64,000 nucleotides of DNA, taken from Cryptosporangium arvum DSM 44712 (lineage in GTDB: Bacteria > Actinomycetota > Actinomycetes > Mycobacteriales > Cryptosporangiaceae). The notes under the pieces are model-generated. The model worked only from the letters and a program-made list of their open reading frames with translations, made no database searches and was not told the origin of the DNA. Shown here one piece after another: positions 50,306-58,117 of this stretch; within the stretch, counting starts at the first letter, position 1, and every line of letters starts with the position of its first letter. Location of the stretch: the NCBI RefSeq assembly GCF_000585375.1, contig NZ_KK073874.1:4681251-4745250 (forward strand), in the 5' to 3' direction. The position numbers were made by a program, and so were the translations under genes.

Positions 50306-50875
50306 TCACCGCACCAAGGGTGAAGAAGGCTCGGACGAGCCGGAACCGGACGGTTCGCCGAGATACTGCGGGGGAACGGCGTCGACGAGCCACACCTCGT
50401 TGTCCGACCGGAGGAACACGTGGCCGTCGCGCGCCATCGCGCCGGCGTCGACGGTCAGGATCGCCACCGGCCCGCGACGCCGGGATCCGACCCGCTGCGC
50501 GGTCGCCTCGTCCGGGGAGAGGTGGACGTGGTGACGCTTCCCGCGGTGCAGCCCGGTGGCGCGGATCGACGCGAGCGCGGTGGCCCCGGTGCCGTGGTAG
50601 AGCACGGCCGGGGGCTCCGCCGGCGCGTACCCGAGCTCGACCGTCACCGAGTGCCCCTGGTTCGCCCGAACCCGGTCGTCGGCGACCGCGAAGCGGCGTT
50701 TGTCGTCGCGGGCCACGACCGTGTCGAAGTCGGTGCGGTCGATCCGCAGCGCGGCGAGGAGGTCGTCGACGGCGACCCAGCCGGCCGGGTCGAGCGTCAG
50801 GCCGAAGCGCCCCGGCTCGTGACGCAGCGCGAGCGACATCCGTTTGCTGAGCCGCACCCGCCGGTCGTGTTCCAT
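50306..50875 (-). CDS. kptA: RNA 2'-phosphotransferase (Tpt1/KptA family)
   Basis: A 189-residue enzyme that in yeast transfers the 2'-phosphate left on spliced tRNA to NAD+. The catalytic set is visible: the N-terminal Arg/His of RLSKRMSLALRHEP, the His of VLYHGTG, and Arg residues in the ART-like C-terminal lobe (LHRGKRHHVHLS). The N-terminal half is a winged helix. The ATG at 50875 gives the family N-terminus and is followed by the Arg-rich start. Bacteria lack the matching splicing pathway, so its natural RNA or other substrate is unknown. No RNA ligase or splicing gene is adjacent. Confidence 0.93.
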   Translation of the reverse strand: MEHDRRVRLSKRMSLALRHEPGRFGLTLDPAGWVAVDDLLAALRIDRTDFDTVVARDDKRRFAVADDRVRANQGHSVTVELGYAPAEPPAVLYHGTGATALASIRATGLHRGKRHHVHLSPDEATAQRVGSRRRGPVAILTVDAGAMARDGHVFLRSDNEVWLVDAVPPQYLGEPSGSGSSEPSSPLVR

Positions 50876-50931
50876 GGGATCAGTGTGGACCCGCTGGTCC
50901 AGCGGGTTGTCGGGCGTGGTCGGATCGGCGC

Positions 50932-51795
50932 ATGGTCTACGAAACACTGCGCTACGACGTGTCCGACGGCATTCTGACGCTGACGCTGCACCGCCCCGAT
51001 CAGCTCAACGCGTTCACCGTGACGATGGCCGAGGAACTCGTCGACGCGTTCGGGCGGGCCGGCACCGACGAGGACGTCGCGGCGGTGGTCGTCACCGGCA
51101 GCGGGCGGGCGTTCTGCGCGGGGATGGACCTCTCCGCCGAGGGCAACGTGTTCGGCCTCGACGAGTCGCTGCGCCCCACCCCCGAGCAGCTGCGTGAGCG
51201 CCTCGACGACCCGGAGTTCGTGCGCGGCGTGCGTGACACCGGCGGGCGGGTGACGCTGGCGATCTTCGACTGCCCCAAGCCGGTGATCGGGGCGATCAAC
51301 GGGCCCGCGGTGGGCATCGGCGCGACGATGACGCTGCCGATGGACGTCCGGATCGCGTCGGAGAAGGCCCGGATCGGGTTCGTGTTCGGCAAGCTCGGCA
51401 TCGTGCCGGAGGCGGCGAGCTCGTGGTTCCTGCCGCGGCTGGTGGGGATCAGCCGGGCGCTGGAGTGGACGTACTCGGCCGAGATCCTGACCGCGGCCGA
51501 GGCCCACGAGGGCGGGCTGGTGCGCAGCGTGGTGGCGCCGGACGATCTGCTGCCGACCGCGTACGCGCTGGCGGCGAAGTTCACCACCGACCGGTCGCGG
51601 GTGGGCACCGCGCTGACCCGGAAGCTCATCTACCGCAACGTGGCGCAGCCGCACCCGTTGGAGGCGCACCTCACCGACTCGCTGGCGATGTTCTACACCA
51701 GCGTCGGCGACGGCAAGGAGGGGGTGCGCGCGTTCCGGGAGAAGCGCCGCCCGGAGTTCACCGAGCGGGACCTCCCCCGGGTGTTCCCGTCGTAG
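50932..51795 (+). CDS. Enoyl-CoA hydratase/isomerase (crotonase family)
   Basis: A 287-residue crotonase. The first oxyanion-hole strand GSGRAFCAGMDL and the second, INGPAVGIGATM, are present, with a Glu in GIVPEAASS at the catalytic position. It would hydrate or isomerise enoyl-CoA intermediates. The upstream gap to the divergent kptA gene is short (56 bp). The last 38 bp overlap the end of the convergent XRE-family regulator gene. It may serve fatty or aromatic acid breakdown. Confidence 0.9.
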   Translation: MVYETLRYDVSDGILTLTLHRPDQLNAFTVTMAEELVDAFGRAGTDEDVAAVVVTGSGRAFCAGMDLSAEGNVFGLDESLRPTPEQLRERLDDPEFVRGVRDTGGRVTLAIFDCPKPVIGAINGPAVGIGATMTLPMDVRIASEKARIGFVFGKLGIVPEAASSWFLPRLVGISRALEWTYSAEILTAAEAHEGGLVRSVVAPDDLLPTAYALAAKFTTDRSRVGTALTRKLIYRNVAQPHPLEAHLTDSLAMFYTSVGDGKEGVRAFREKRRPEFTERDLPRVFPS

Positions 51796-52630
51796 CGCTT
51801 CCCGGCGCCAGCAGGCGCAACGCGGTGTGCGACGGGCTGCCGGCCGGCGCGGTGTAGACGAACAGCGTCTGGTCCTCCTCGGGCAGCGCGAGCGCCTGGT
51901 AGGTGAGCGTGAGCTCGCCGGCGACCGGATGGTGGTAGCGCTTGGTGCCGGTGGTGCGCATCAGCACGTCGTGCTCCGCCCACCAGCGCCGGAACCGCTC
52001 GTCCTTCACCGACAGCTCGCCGACGAGCGCCGACAGGTCGGGGTCGTCGGGGTACTTGCCGGCGTCCAGACGCAGCGCGGCGACGGTGTCGGCGGCGACC
52101 GACTCCCAGTCCGGGTGCAGGTCGCGGGCGTTCCCGTCGAGGAAGACGAACCGGGCGTAGTTGCGGTCGCGGGCCGCGAGGACCGGGAAATCGGCCACGA
52201 GCACGCGGCCGGTGCGGTTGATCGCCAGGACGTCCATCCGGCGCCCCAGCACGAGCGCGGGGCTCGCGGCCGCGTCGAGCGTCTCGAGGAGCTGGTGGGT
52301 GGCCACCGGGACGTGCTGGGCGCGTCGTGGTGGCCGCCGCCGGCGCGCCGCGGGAGGCCGGGCCAGGTCGACGAGGTGGGCGCGTTCGGCGTCGTCGAGC
52401 CGCAGCGCGCGGGCGATCGCGTCCAGCACGGCGTCGGACGGGTTGAGGTCGCGGCCCTGTTCGAGCCGGACGTAGTAGTCGACGCTGACGCCGGCGAGCG
52501 CGGCGAGCTCCTCGCGCCGCAGGCCCGGGACGCGGCGCCCGGCGCCGGTCGCGGAGAACCCGCTGGTCTCGGGCGTGCGGCGGGCCCGGCGGGAACGGAG
52601 GAACTCACGGAGTTCGGCGTTGTGCACCAC
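51758..52630 (-). CDS. XRE-family regulator with MmyB-like ligand-binding domain
   Basis: A 290-residue DNA-binding protein. The N-terminal helix-turn-helix reads RREELAALAGVSVDYYVRLEQG and is followed from about residue 110 by an MmyB/PAS-like domain (TLDAAASPALVLGRRMDVLAINR) that binds small ligands such as fatty acids in relatives. Start is GTG at 52630 or 52627. It is divergent from the zinc alcohol dehydrogenase gene (151 bp gap), a typical regulator/target pair. Confidence 0.88.
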   Translation of the reverse strand: MVHNAELREFLRSRRARRTPETSGFSATGAGRRVPGLRREELAALAGVSVDYYVRLEQGRDLNPSDAVLDAIARALRLDDAERAHLVDLARPPAARRRRPPRRAQHVPVATHQLLETLDAAASPALVLGRRMDVLAINRTGRVLVADFPVLAARDRNYARFVFLDGNARDLHPDWESVAADTVAALRLDAGKYPDDPDLSALVGELSVKDERFRRWWAEHDVLMRTTGTKRYHHPVAGELTLTYQALALPEEDQTLFVYTAPAGSPSHTALRLLAPGSATTGTPGGGPAR

Positions 52631-52781
52631 GTTCCCAGTATTCCCGGGCCGTGGTGCGGGCGAGTGCGCCGAACCTGGGTCTGGCGTTCCTAGGCCGCGG
52701 CGGGCCGGTCCGGGCCCCCCGGAGGCCGCTGGGCCGGGCTGGAATCGAGGAGTTCCCCCACCGAGGAGAGGTCTTCGAGAG

Positions 52782-53789
52782 ATGCGTACTGTCCAGGTCG
52801 CCGTGGCCGGCGGCTCGTTCGGCGTCGTCGAGCAGGAACCGCCGGAGCCGGGCCGCGGCCAGGTCCGGGTCACGGTCGAGGCGTGCGGGGTCTGCCGCAC
52901 GGACCAGGCGTTCGTCGACGGCGGCTATCCGGTGTCGTTCCCGCTGGTCCCCGGCCACGAGATCGCCGGCCGGATCGACGTCGTCGGTGCCGACGTCGAG
53001 GACTGGGTGCCCGGCGACCGGGTCGCGGTCGGCTGGTTCGGCGGTCACTGCGGACGCTGCACCGCCTGCCGCGGCGGCGACTTCATCCACTGCGCCCGGA
53101 TCCGGGTGCCGGGCTGGGCGTACCCGGGCGGGTACGCCGACGCGCTGGTGGTGCCGGTCTCGGCGCTCGCCCGGATCCCGGACGGGATCAGCGCGGTCGA
53201 GGCGGCGCCGATGGGGTGCGCCGGCGTCGCGACGTTCAACGGGTTGCGGCACAGCGCCGCCCGGCCCGGTGACCTGGTCGCGGTGCTCGGCCTGGGCGGG
53301 CTGGGGCACCTCGGCGTGCAGTTCGCCGCGCGGATGGGATTCGAGACCGTCGCGATCTCCCGGGGCGCAGCGAACGCGGAGCCGGCCGCCCGGTTCGGCG
53401 CGCACCACTACGTCGACAGCACGACCGCGGACGTGGCCGCCGAGCTCACCCGGCTGGGCGGGGCCGCGGTCGTGCTCTCCACGGTGAACAACTCCGACGC
53501 GATGGGCGCGACAGTCGCGGGGCTGCGTCCGCGCGGTGAGCTGGTCGTCGTCGGGGTGGACCCGGAACCGATCCGGGTGAGCCCGTTCCAGTTGGTGCCG
53601 GTCAGCCGGACCGTGCACGGGCACCCGTCGGGCACGGCGCGCGACGTGGAGGAGACGCTGCGGTTCGCGCGCCTGACCGGCGTCCGGCCGGTGACCGAGA
53701 CGCTGCCGCTGGAGCAGGCCGGGGCCGCGTACGCCCGGATGACGGCCGGCCGGGCGCGCTACCGGATGGTGCTCACGACGGGGCGCTGA
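52782..53789 (+). CDS. Zinc-dependent alcohol dehydrogenase, AdhP-like
   Basis: A 335-residue medium-chain dehydrogenase. The catalytic zinc ligands lie in ACGVCRTD and GHE, and the structural zinc site in HCGRCTACRGGDFIHC has its four cysteines. The NAD(P)-binding turn is LGLGGLGHLGVQ. It oxidises alcohols or reduces aldehydes. A GAGGAGAG ribosome site is upstream of the ATG. It is probably controlled by the divergent XRE-family protein. Its 3' end overlaps the convergent GNAT gene by 17 bp. Confidence 0.92.
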   Translation: MRTVQVAVAGGSFGVVEQEPPEPGRGQVRVTVEACGVCRTDQAFVDGGYPVSFPLVPGHEIAGRIDVVGADVEDWVPGDRVAVGWFGGHCGRCTACRGGDFIHCARIRVPGWAYPGGYADALVVPVSALARIPDGISAVEAAPMGCAGVATFNGLRHSAARPGDLVAVLGLGGLGHLGVQFAARMGFETVAISRGAANAEPAARFGAHHYVDSTTADVAAELTRLGGAAVVLSTVNNSDAMGATVAGLRPRGELVVVGVDPEPIRVSPFQLVPVSRTVHGHPSGTARDVEETLRFARLTGVRPVTETLPLEQAGAAYARMTAGRARYRMVLTTGR

Positions 53790-54240
53790 GGTCCTTCACC
53801 GCGACGGTCTCGCCGTCGGCCTGCTCACCGGTGGGGCGGAACCCCAGCTTGAGGTAGAAGGGTTCCGGCCCGCCGTCGCGGGGTTCCCAGGTGACGTAGG
53901 CCAGCGACTCGCCGCGCGTGCGCAGTTCGTCGCAGACCGCGCCGACCGCGAACCGGCCGTACCCGCGGCCCTGGGCCTCGGCGGCGATGTTCAGCCGCCA
54001 CAGCCCGGAGCGGCGGTCGTCCGGGTCGCGCTCGGGGTTCCACGGCATGTCCAGGAACGCCATCAGGAAGCCGACGAGCCGGTCGCCGTCGTAGATCAGC
54101 CGCGGCCACGCGTTGTCGGGGTAGAGGTAGGCCTCGGCGACCGACCTCACCACCGGCGCGACGAGGTCCTCCTGGTCCGGGCGCACCCGCAGGTCGAAGG
54201 CCGCCTCGTAGTTGGCGGGGGTCAGTTTCTCCAGGCGCAC
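53773..54240 (-). CDS. GNAT-family N-acetyltransferase
   Basis: A 155-residue acetyl-CoA-dependent transferase. The acetyl-CoA pyrophosphate loop reads AEAQGRGYGRFAVGAV, and the last strand pair FYLKLGFRPTG is typical. The substrate is unknown; the N-terminal LTPANYEAAFDLRV pattern resembles spermidine/aminoglycoside-type members. The GTG start lies 5 bp after the next upstream gene (lipoprotein-like, ending at 54246), so the two may be co-expressed. Confidence 0.85.
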   Translation of the reverse strand: MRLEKLTPANYEAAFDLRVRPDQEDLVAPVVRSVAEAYLYPDNAWPRLIYDGDRLVGFLMAFLDMPWNPERDPDDRRSGLWRLNIAAEAQGRGYGRFAVGAVCDELRTRGESLAYVTWEPRDGGPEPFYLKLGFRPTGEQADGETVAVKDLSAPS

Positions 54241-54245
54241 GCCGA

Positions 54246-54761
54246 TCAGCCCAGCCGGATCCGGGTGCCGGCCGAGGCCGGGGCGGCGTGCAGGTCGAGT
54301 TCGGCGGCGGTGAACTTCTCCGGGAGCGCGAACGTCAGCGTCACGCGGGTGGACTCCTTCGGCTCCAGCGACGTGAGGGACACCGCGGCGGGCGCGGTGC
54401 GTGATTCGGTACTCACCACTTGTTGGGACTCCCCGTAGAACGAGACGAATGCCGACGTGCGGTTGGTGACCGCGACCGTGACCGTGAGTTCGCGCGGGCC
54501 GGCCGACTGCACGCCGACCAGGCGGAACTGCAGATCGCCGTCGACGGCCGCGGCGGTGGAGCCGACCGTCGGCTGGGCCGAGCCGCGCGACGGCGTGGGC
54601 GTGGGCTCGTCGTCCGAGCCGAAGAACCTGATCGCACCGGTGGTGATCGCCCAGATCGCGAGCAGGCCGACGACGAGGACGGCCGCGATCACGATCAGAC
54701 GGTTGCGGTCCATCGGCCGGCGGTGGCCCGGTGGGGCACCTGGATCCGTTAAGCGCGTCAC
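54246..54761 (-). CDS. Membrane-anchored DUF4352-like beta-domain protein
   Basis: A 171-residue protein with a short cytoplasmic N-terminus, one membrane helix (IVIAAVLVVGLLAIWAITTG), a Pro/Thr linker and an extracytoplasmic beta domain resembling DUF4352/telokin-like folds. The domain carries alternating strands such as ELTVTVAVTNRTS and the SLEPKESTRVTLTF segment. An alternative ATG start at 54713 would remove 16 residues of the cytoplasmic tail. Function unknown. Confidence 0.65.
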   Translation of the reverse strand: MTRLTDPGAPPGHRRPMDRNRLIVIAAVLVVGLLAIWAITTGAIRFFGSDDEPTPTPSRGSAQPTVGSTAAAVDGDLQFRLVGVQSAGPRELTVTVAVTNRTSAFVSFYGESQQVVSTESRTAPAAVSLTSLEPKESTRVTLTFALPEKFTAAELDLHAAPASAGTRIRLG

Positions 54762-54846
54762 GGTGTGTCCCTTCGTCGCTGAAGCACGGTAGCGGGAAAC
54801 CGCCGCCTTGACCTCAACCGAGGTTTACCTCCTACGGTCCCTCCCT

Positions 54847-55332
54847 ATGCGACCGACACTGCACGATTCCGCTGCCCAGGACTCCGCCGAGGACGTGGTG
54901 CGGCGTTTCGCCGCCGGGCTCCAGCGCGCCGGGGACACGCTCGACGCCGACGCGTACGACCGGTGGTTCGCCGACGACGTGCTCTGGGGCAGCCCGTACG
55001 GGGCGACGCTCGCGGGATTCGCGCCGCTCAACGAGATCCACCGCCGGATGATGGCCGGTGCCCGCGGGGCAGTGGACCCCGACGCGCCGCCGGTCGGGGC
55101 GCCGCCGGTCGGGGCGCCGCCGGTCGGGGCGCCGCCGGTCGGGGCGCCGGCGTCGCGGTTCGAGGTGGTGGCCGTGCGGGTGCCCGCGCCGGGGGTGATC
55201 GTCGCCCAGCTCCGCCGCCGGGCCGTCGCCGAGGGCGGGTTCTCCGAGATGGCGCTGTACGTGCTGGTCGAGCGCGACGGGGCCTGGTGGCTGGCCGCCG
55301 CGCAGAACACCCCGATCGTCAGCGGTCGATGA
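54847..55332 (+). CDS. SnoaL-like protein with an internal APPVG repeat
   Basis: A 161-residue NTF2-fold protein of the DUF4440/SgcJ type. It contains RRFAAGLQRAGDTLDAD, a WFADDVLWGSPYGATL core and the closing strand WWLAAAQNTPIV. In the middle, four copies of APPVG replace a normal short loop and look like a slippage expansion. The ATG at 54847 lacks a clear ribosome site; a TTG at 54808 in the same frame is an alternative. The function is unknown. It overlaps the convergent DUF1905 gene by 14 bp. Confidence 0.75.
   Translation: MRPTLHDSAAQDSAEDVVRRFAAGLQRAGDTLDADAYDRWFADDVLWGSPYGATLAGFAPLNEIHRRMMAGARGAVDPDAPPVGAPPVGAPPVGAPPVGAPASRFEVVAVRVPAPGVIVAQLRRRAVAEGGFSEMALYVLVERDGAWWLAAAQNTPIVSGR
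55084..55143 (+). repeat. Four tandem copies of a 15-bp unit (coding APPVG)
   Basis: The unit GCGCCGCCGGTCGGG is repeated four times without change inside the SnoaL-like gene. Identity at synonymous positions indicates recent expansion, and copy number could differ between strains. Confidence 0.95.
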
Positions 55333-55630
55333 GCTCCACCTCCACGGTGGTGGTGTCGCCGGCCTCGAGCGACTGGGCGGTGCGGATCGCCCGCTTGACC
55401 GGCAGGACGTAGGCGCCGCGCTTCCGGTCGGGGAAGATCGACGTCGTCCAGGTGCTCAGGCCGATGCGGGCCCGGACCCGGACCGACCCGAACCCCCGCT
55501 CCAGGCCCGCGGTGAGGTCCCGGATGTCGTCCGAGGCGTCCTCGGGCAGGCTGACGAACGTCCAGCTCTCGTCGCGCCGCGCTTCCCAGATCCAGAGCTC
55601 GGCGTCGAAGGTCACGATCACGGTCGACAC
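55319..55630 (-). CDS. DUF1905 domain protein
   Basis: A 103-residue beta-rich protein of the DUF1905 family: TFDAELWIWEARRDESWTFVSLPED at residues 6-30 and FPDRKRGAYVLPVKRAIR are the family core. The function is unknown. The start is taken as the GTG at 55630; no ribosome site precedes it, so a leaderless message is possible, while further GTG codons at 55621 and 55615 are alternatives. It is divergent from the gene at 55703. Confidence 0.8.
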   Translation of the reverse strand: MSTVIVTFDAELWIWEARRDESWTFVSLPEDASDDIRDLTAGLERGFGSVRVRARIGLSTWTTSIFPDRKRGAYVLPVKRAIRTAQSLEAGDTTTVEVELIDR

Positions 55631-55702
55631 CTTGTCAGGGGGGTGCGACAGAATCCGGGTGGGTACCGGTCGGGTTGTAACCCGAGTGACGAGGAGTGTT
55701 CC

Positions 55703-56206
55703 GTGACCGAACTGCCGCTGTACGCGACGCTGGGCTTCACCGACTCCGAGTGGGGCCTGCTCGTCGGTCTTCCCCAGTCGGTGCTCGTCGCCGCGAGCGC
55801 CGCCAGTCCGGACAGCACGCGGAAGACCCGCGCCGAGTCGGCCGCCGGGCTGGACGTCATCGCCGACGCCCGGGCGTCGGCCAGCCCGCTGGTGACGGCG
55901 ATCGCGAACGAGATCGTCGCCGAGGTGGGGGATCCGGAGCTCGGCGAGGAGGCTCCGGTGATCGAGCCGGGCGACCCCGCCGCCTACGCGCGTGACGTCG
56001 TCGGCCGCGCCGGCGAGGCGAACGCGCTGCTCGCCGCGAAGGCCGCGCCGGCCGACGCGGAGACCTACCGGCACTGGCTGGTGGAGGTGGCCGAGTCGGT
56101 CGTCGGCGCCGCGTCGAGCGGGGGTCTGCTCGGGATCGGCGGCGAGGCCGTCACCCCGTCCGAGCGGGCCTTCCGCGACGATCTCGCCAAGGCCCTCACC
56201 GCCTGA
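55703..56206 (+). CDS. Conserved hypothetical helical protein
   Basis: A 167-residue, Ala-rich, acidic protein predicted to be mostly helical, with no signal or membrane segment. I do not recognise a characterised family; the N-terminal LGFTDSEWGLLVGLPQSVLVAASAA and the C-terminal TPSERAFRDDLAKAL recall small actinomycete proteins of unknown role. A GAGGAG ribosome site 7 bp before the GTG supports the start. Its last 11 bp overlap the convergent phosphotransferase gene. Confidence 0.7.
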   Translation: MTELPLYATLGFTDSEWGLLVGLPQSVLVAASAASPDSTRKTRAESAAGLDVIADARASASPLVTAIANEIVAEVGDPELGEEAPVIEPGDPAAYARDVVGRAGEANALLAAKAAPADAETYRHWLVEVAESVVGAASSGGLLGIGGEAVTPSERAFRDDLAKALTA

Positions 56207-56876
56207 CCCGGAGCAGGCGGTGGATGCGCCGGACCTCCTCGGCCCGGACGGACGGGTCGGCGAGGCGGCGCTCGGCGACCGCCGGGAGGGCAGCTTCCAG
56301 GGCGGTCCGGCCGGCGGCGGTGCGGAACAACCGCGCGAACCAGCCCTGTCCGGCGCGTCCCACCGCCCGCTCCCGGGTCCGGCCCGGGACCGTCGAGGTC
56401 ACCAGCAGTACGTAGGTCTGCGCGAGGTCGGTCGCGGCCGCGCCGCGGGCCGCGCCCTGCCAGTCGATGACCACCGGCCCGGTGTCGGCCAGCAGGACGT
56501 TCGCCGGGTGCAGGTCCAGGTGCAGCAGCCGGTCGCCCGGCGCGCCGATCGTGCGCAGCGACGGGGGTGCGGTCACCGCGTGCACGCGCTCGTGCAGGTC
56601 GGCGAGCGTCCGCGCGTGCCGGGAGCCGCGCCAGGGGTGGCGCTGGAGGTCCGCCAGCATCGTCGGCCCGTCGACGCGTTCGAGCACCATGTCGGCGCCG
56701 TCGACGTCCAGCACCGCGGGCACCGGCACTCCGCCGTCGCGGGCCAGCCGCATGACGTCGGGCTCCCACTCCGGGCGCCCGGCCGGATCGCGGCAGCGGC
56801 GCAGCACCCGGTGGGCGTCGAGCGCGTACACGTCGCTCCAACGCCCCGACGCGAGCAACGGCCCCGGCGCCGGCAT
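56196..56876 (-). CDS. Aminoglycoside phosphotransferase (APH/choline kinase) family protein
   Basis: A 226-residue kinase-like protein, shorter than typical APH enzymes (about 260-300). The catalytic loop HLDLHPANVLL and the metal-binding VIDWQG are intact; the N-terminal lobe is brief, with a reduced ATP-loop region GRWSDVYAL. A small-molecule kinase role is likely, and resistance cannot be assumed. A CAGGAG ribosome site precedes the ATG. It follows the STAS/anti-sigma pair by 32 bp and may be part of that transcript. Confidence 0.82.
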   Translation of the reverse strand: MPAPGPLLASGRWSDVYALDAHRVLRRCRDPAGRPEWEPDVMRLARDGGVPVPAVLDVDGADMVLERVDGPTMLADLQRHPWRGSRHARTLADLHERVHAVTAPPSLRTIGAPGDRLLHLDLHPANVLLADTGPVVIDWQGAARGAAATDLAQTYVLLVTSTVPGRTRERAVGRAGQGWFARLFRTAAGRTALEAALPAVAERRLADPSVRAEEVRRIHRLLRVRR

Positions 56877-56908
56877 AGCAGCTCCTGTTCGGACTCGGTC
56901 CGGAGCGG

Positions 56909-57649
56909 TCAGCGGACGCGCACCGTCGCCCAGATCGTCTTGCCTTCCTCGGTGGGCAGCGTGCCCCAGGCGGCCGCGAACTCGTCGACCAGGCGCAGCC
57001 CCTTGCCCGGCAGGCTGGAGCCGGGCGCGCTGACGTCGGTGCGTCTGCGGGCCGGCTCCGGGGTGCCGTCGGACACCGCGATGTTCAGGTAGATGCCCCG
57101 GTAGGCGAGCGTGACGACGAGCTCGGTGCGCGCGTGCCTGGCCGCGTTGTCCACCAGTTCGGTGACGATGACCGTCGCCTCGCCGACGACGTCCTCCAGG
57201 TTCCACGCGGCGCACGCGTCACGCATGAAGCGGCGGGCCTCGGCGGCGGCCGCGTCGGTCGGGCGGAGATGGATGCGCAGCCGGCCGAGGGGCGCGACCC
57301 CGGCCCGGACGGCCTCGACCGCCGCCTCCACGGTGGCCCGCACCGGCACCGTCCGCGTCGCCGGCGACCAGCGCAGCGCGGCGCTCGTCTCGTCGGTCGG
57401 CGCGGCCAGGACGACCGGGACCGCGGGCCAGGTCTCGGCCCGGTTCAGCACCGCGGGGAACACCATCAGCACCACCGGTCGCGTCACGGTCAGCCCGGAC
57501 AGGTCGACGACGACGCCGGCCGGGCACTCGGCGAGGCACTTGAGCAGCAGGCCACGCACGGTGGGGACGCCCGGGAGCCGCAGCGGACCCGACAGCCCGA
57601 GGATCGTGACCGGGTCCCGCCGGTCGATGTGCCAGGACATGTCGTCCAT
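56909..57649 (-). CDS. Fused STAS-like domain and HATPase_c (RsbW-type) anti-sigma kinase
   Basis: A 246-residue protein with an N-terminal STAS-like half (PVTILGLSGPLRLPG, VVDLSGLTVTRP) and a C-terminal GHKL ATPase half. The ATPase has the N box TELVDNAARHA and the glycine box GKGLRLVDEF, as in RsbW/SpoIIAB-type anti-sigma factors. Fusions of this kind act in stress partner-switching. Start is ATG 57649; the frame runs to 57721 but that part has few G/C third positions. It lies downstream of a free STAS protein gene. Confidence 0.78.
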   Translation of the reverse strand: MDDMSWHIDRRDPVTILGLSGPLRLPGVPTVRGLLLKCLAECPAGVVVDLSGLTVTRPVVLMVFPAVLNRAETWPAVPVVLAAPTDETSAALRWSPATRTVPVRATVEAAVEAVRAGVAPLGRLRIHLRPTDAAAAEARRFMRDACAAWNLEDVVGEATVIVTELVDNAARHARTELVVTLAYRGIYLNIAVSDGTPEPARRRTDVSAPGSSLPGKGLRLVDEFAAAWGTLPTEEGKTIWATVRVR

Positions 57650-57725
57650 CACACCATCGGACCTCGGAACGCGCGTCTCCGCAAGGGCGACGCGGCAATT
57701 CCTCCCAAACCGGACAGTCATCGGG

Positions 57726-58067
57726 TCAGTGGTCGCGCCGGTGGGCCTGGTCGACGACCGGGAGCGCGTCGACCAGGCCGGTGGTCAGGAGCATGCGCGA
57801 GAGCAGGACCGACGGGTGGTCCAGTACCAGGGCCGCGCCGGCGCGGGCGGCGACCGCCCGCGCCCGGAGCATCGTGCTCAACCCCCGCGCGTCGACGAAC
57901 GTCAGTTCCCGGCAGTCCAGGACGAGCGTGTCGGCGAGCCCGCGGTGCAGCCAGGTGAGCGCGTCGAGCAGGATCGGCGCGGTCCGGTGTTCGAGTTCGC
58001 CGTGCAGCGCGACGCGGGCGGTGCGGCCGACCACGCGCACGGTGACGGTGAGCTGGTGATCGGTCAC
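57726..58067 (-). CDS. STAS domain protein, anti-sigma factor antagonist-like, without the usual serine
   Basis: A 113-residue single STAS domain of the RsbV/SpoIIAA type. The strand ARVALHGELEHRTAPIL and the DCRELTFVDARGLSTML loop are recognisable. The loop normally reads DSSG with a phosphorylated serine; here the residues after Asp are Ala-Arg, so switching by the usual kinase is unlikely, unless the Ser two residues later is used. The GTG start is 5' to the STAS-HATPase fusion gene, which it probably regulates. Confidence 0.82.
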   Translation of the reverse strand: MTDHQLTVTVRVVGRTARVALHGELEHRTAPILLDALTWLHRGLADTLVLDCRELTFVDARGLSTMLRARAVAARAGAALVLDHPSVLLSRMLLTTGLVDALPVVDQAHRRDH

Positions 58068-58117
58068 GACGGCCTCCGGGCGGGAGCATTCGTTCGCTAC
58101 CAGGATAATTGGCCCGG

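Noticed and set aside
55084-55143. Possible CRISPR or intergenic repeat array
   Set aside because: Units are 15 bp, contiguous without spacers and in frame inside a coding sequence, so it is a coding minisatellite.
56196-56876. Aminoglycoside resistance gene
   Set aside because: The protein is short and its neighbours are regulatory; the APH fold alone does not show resistance, so only family level is claimed.
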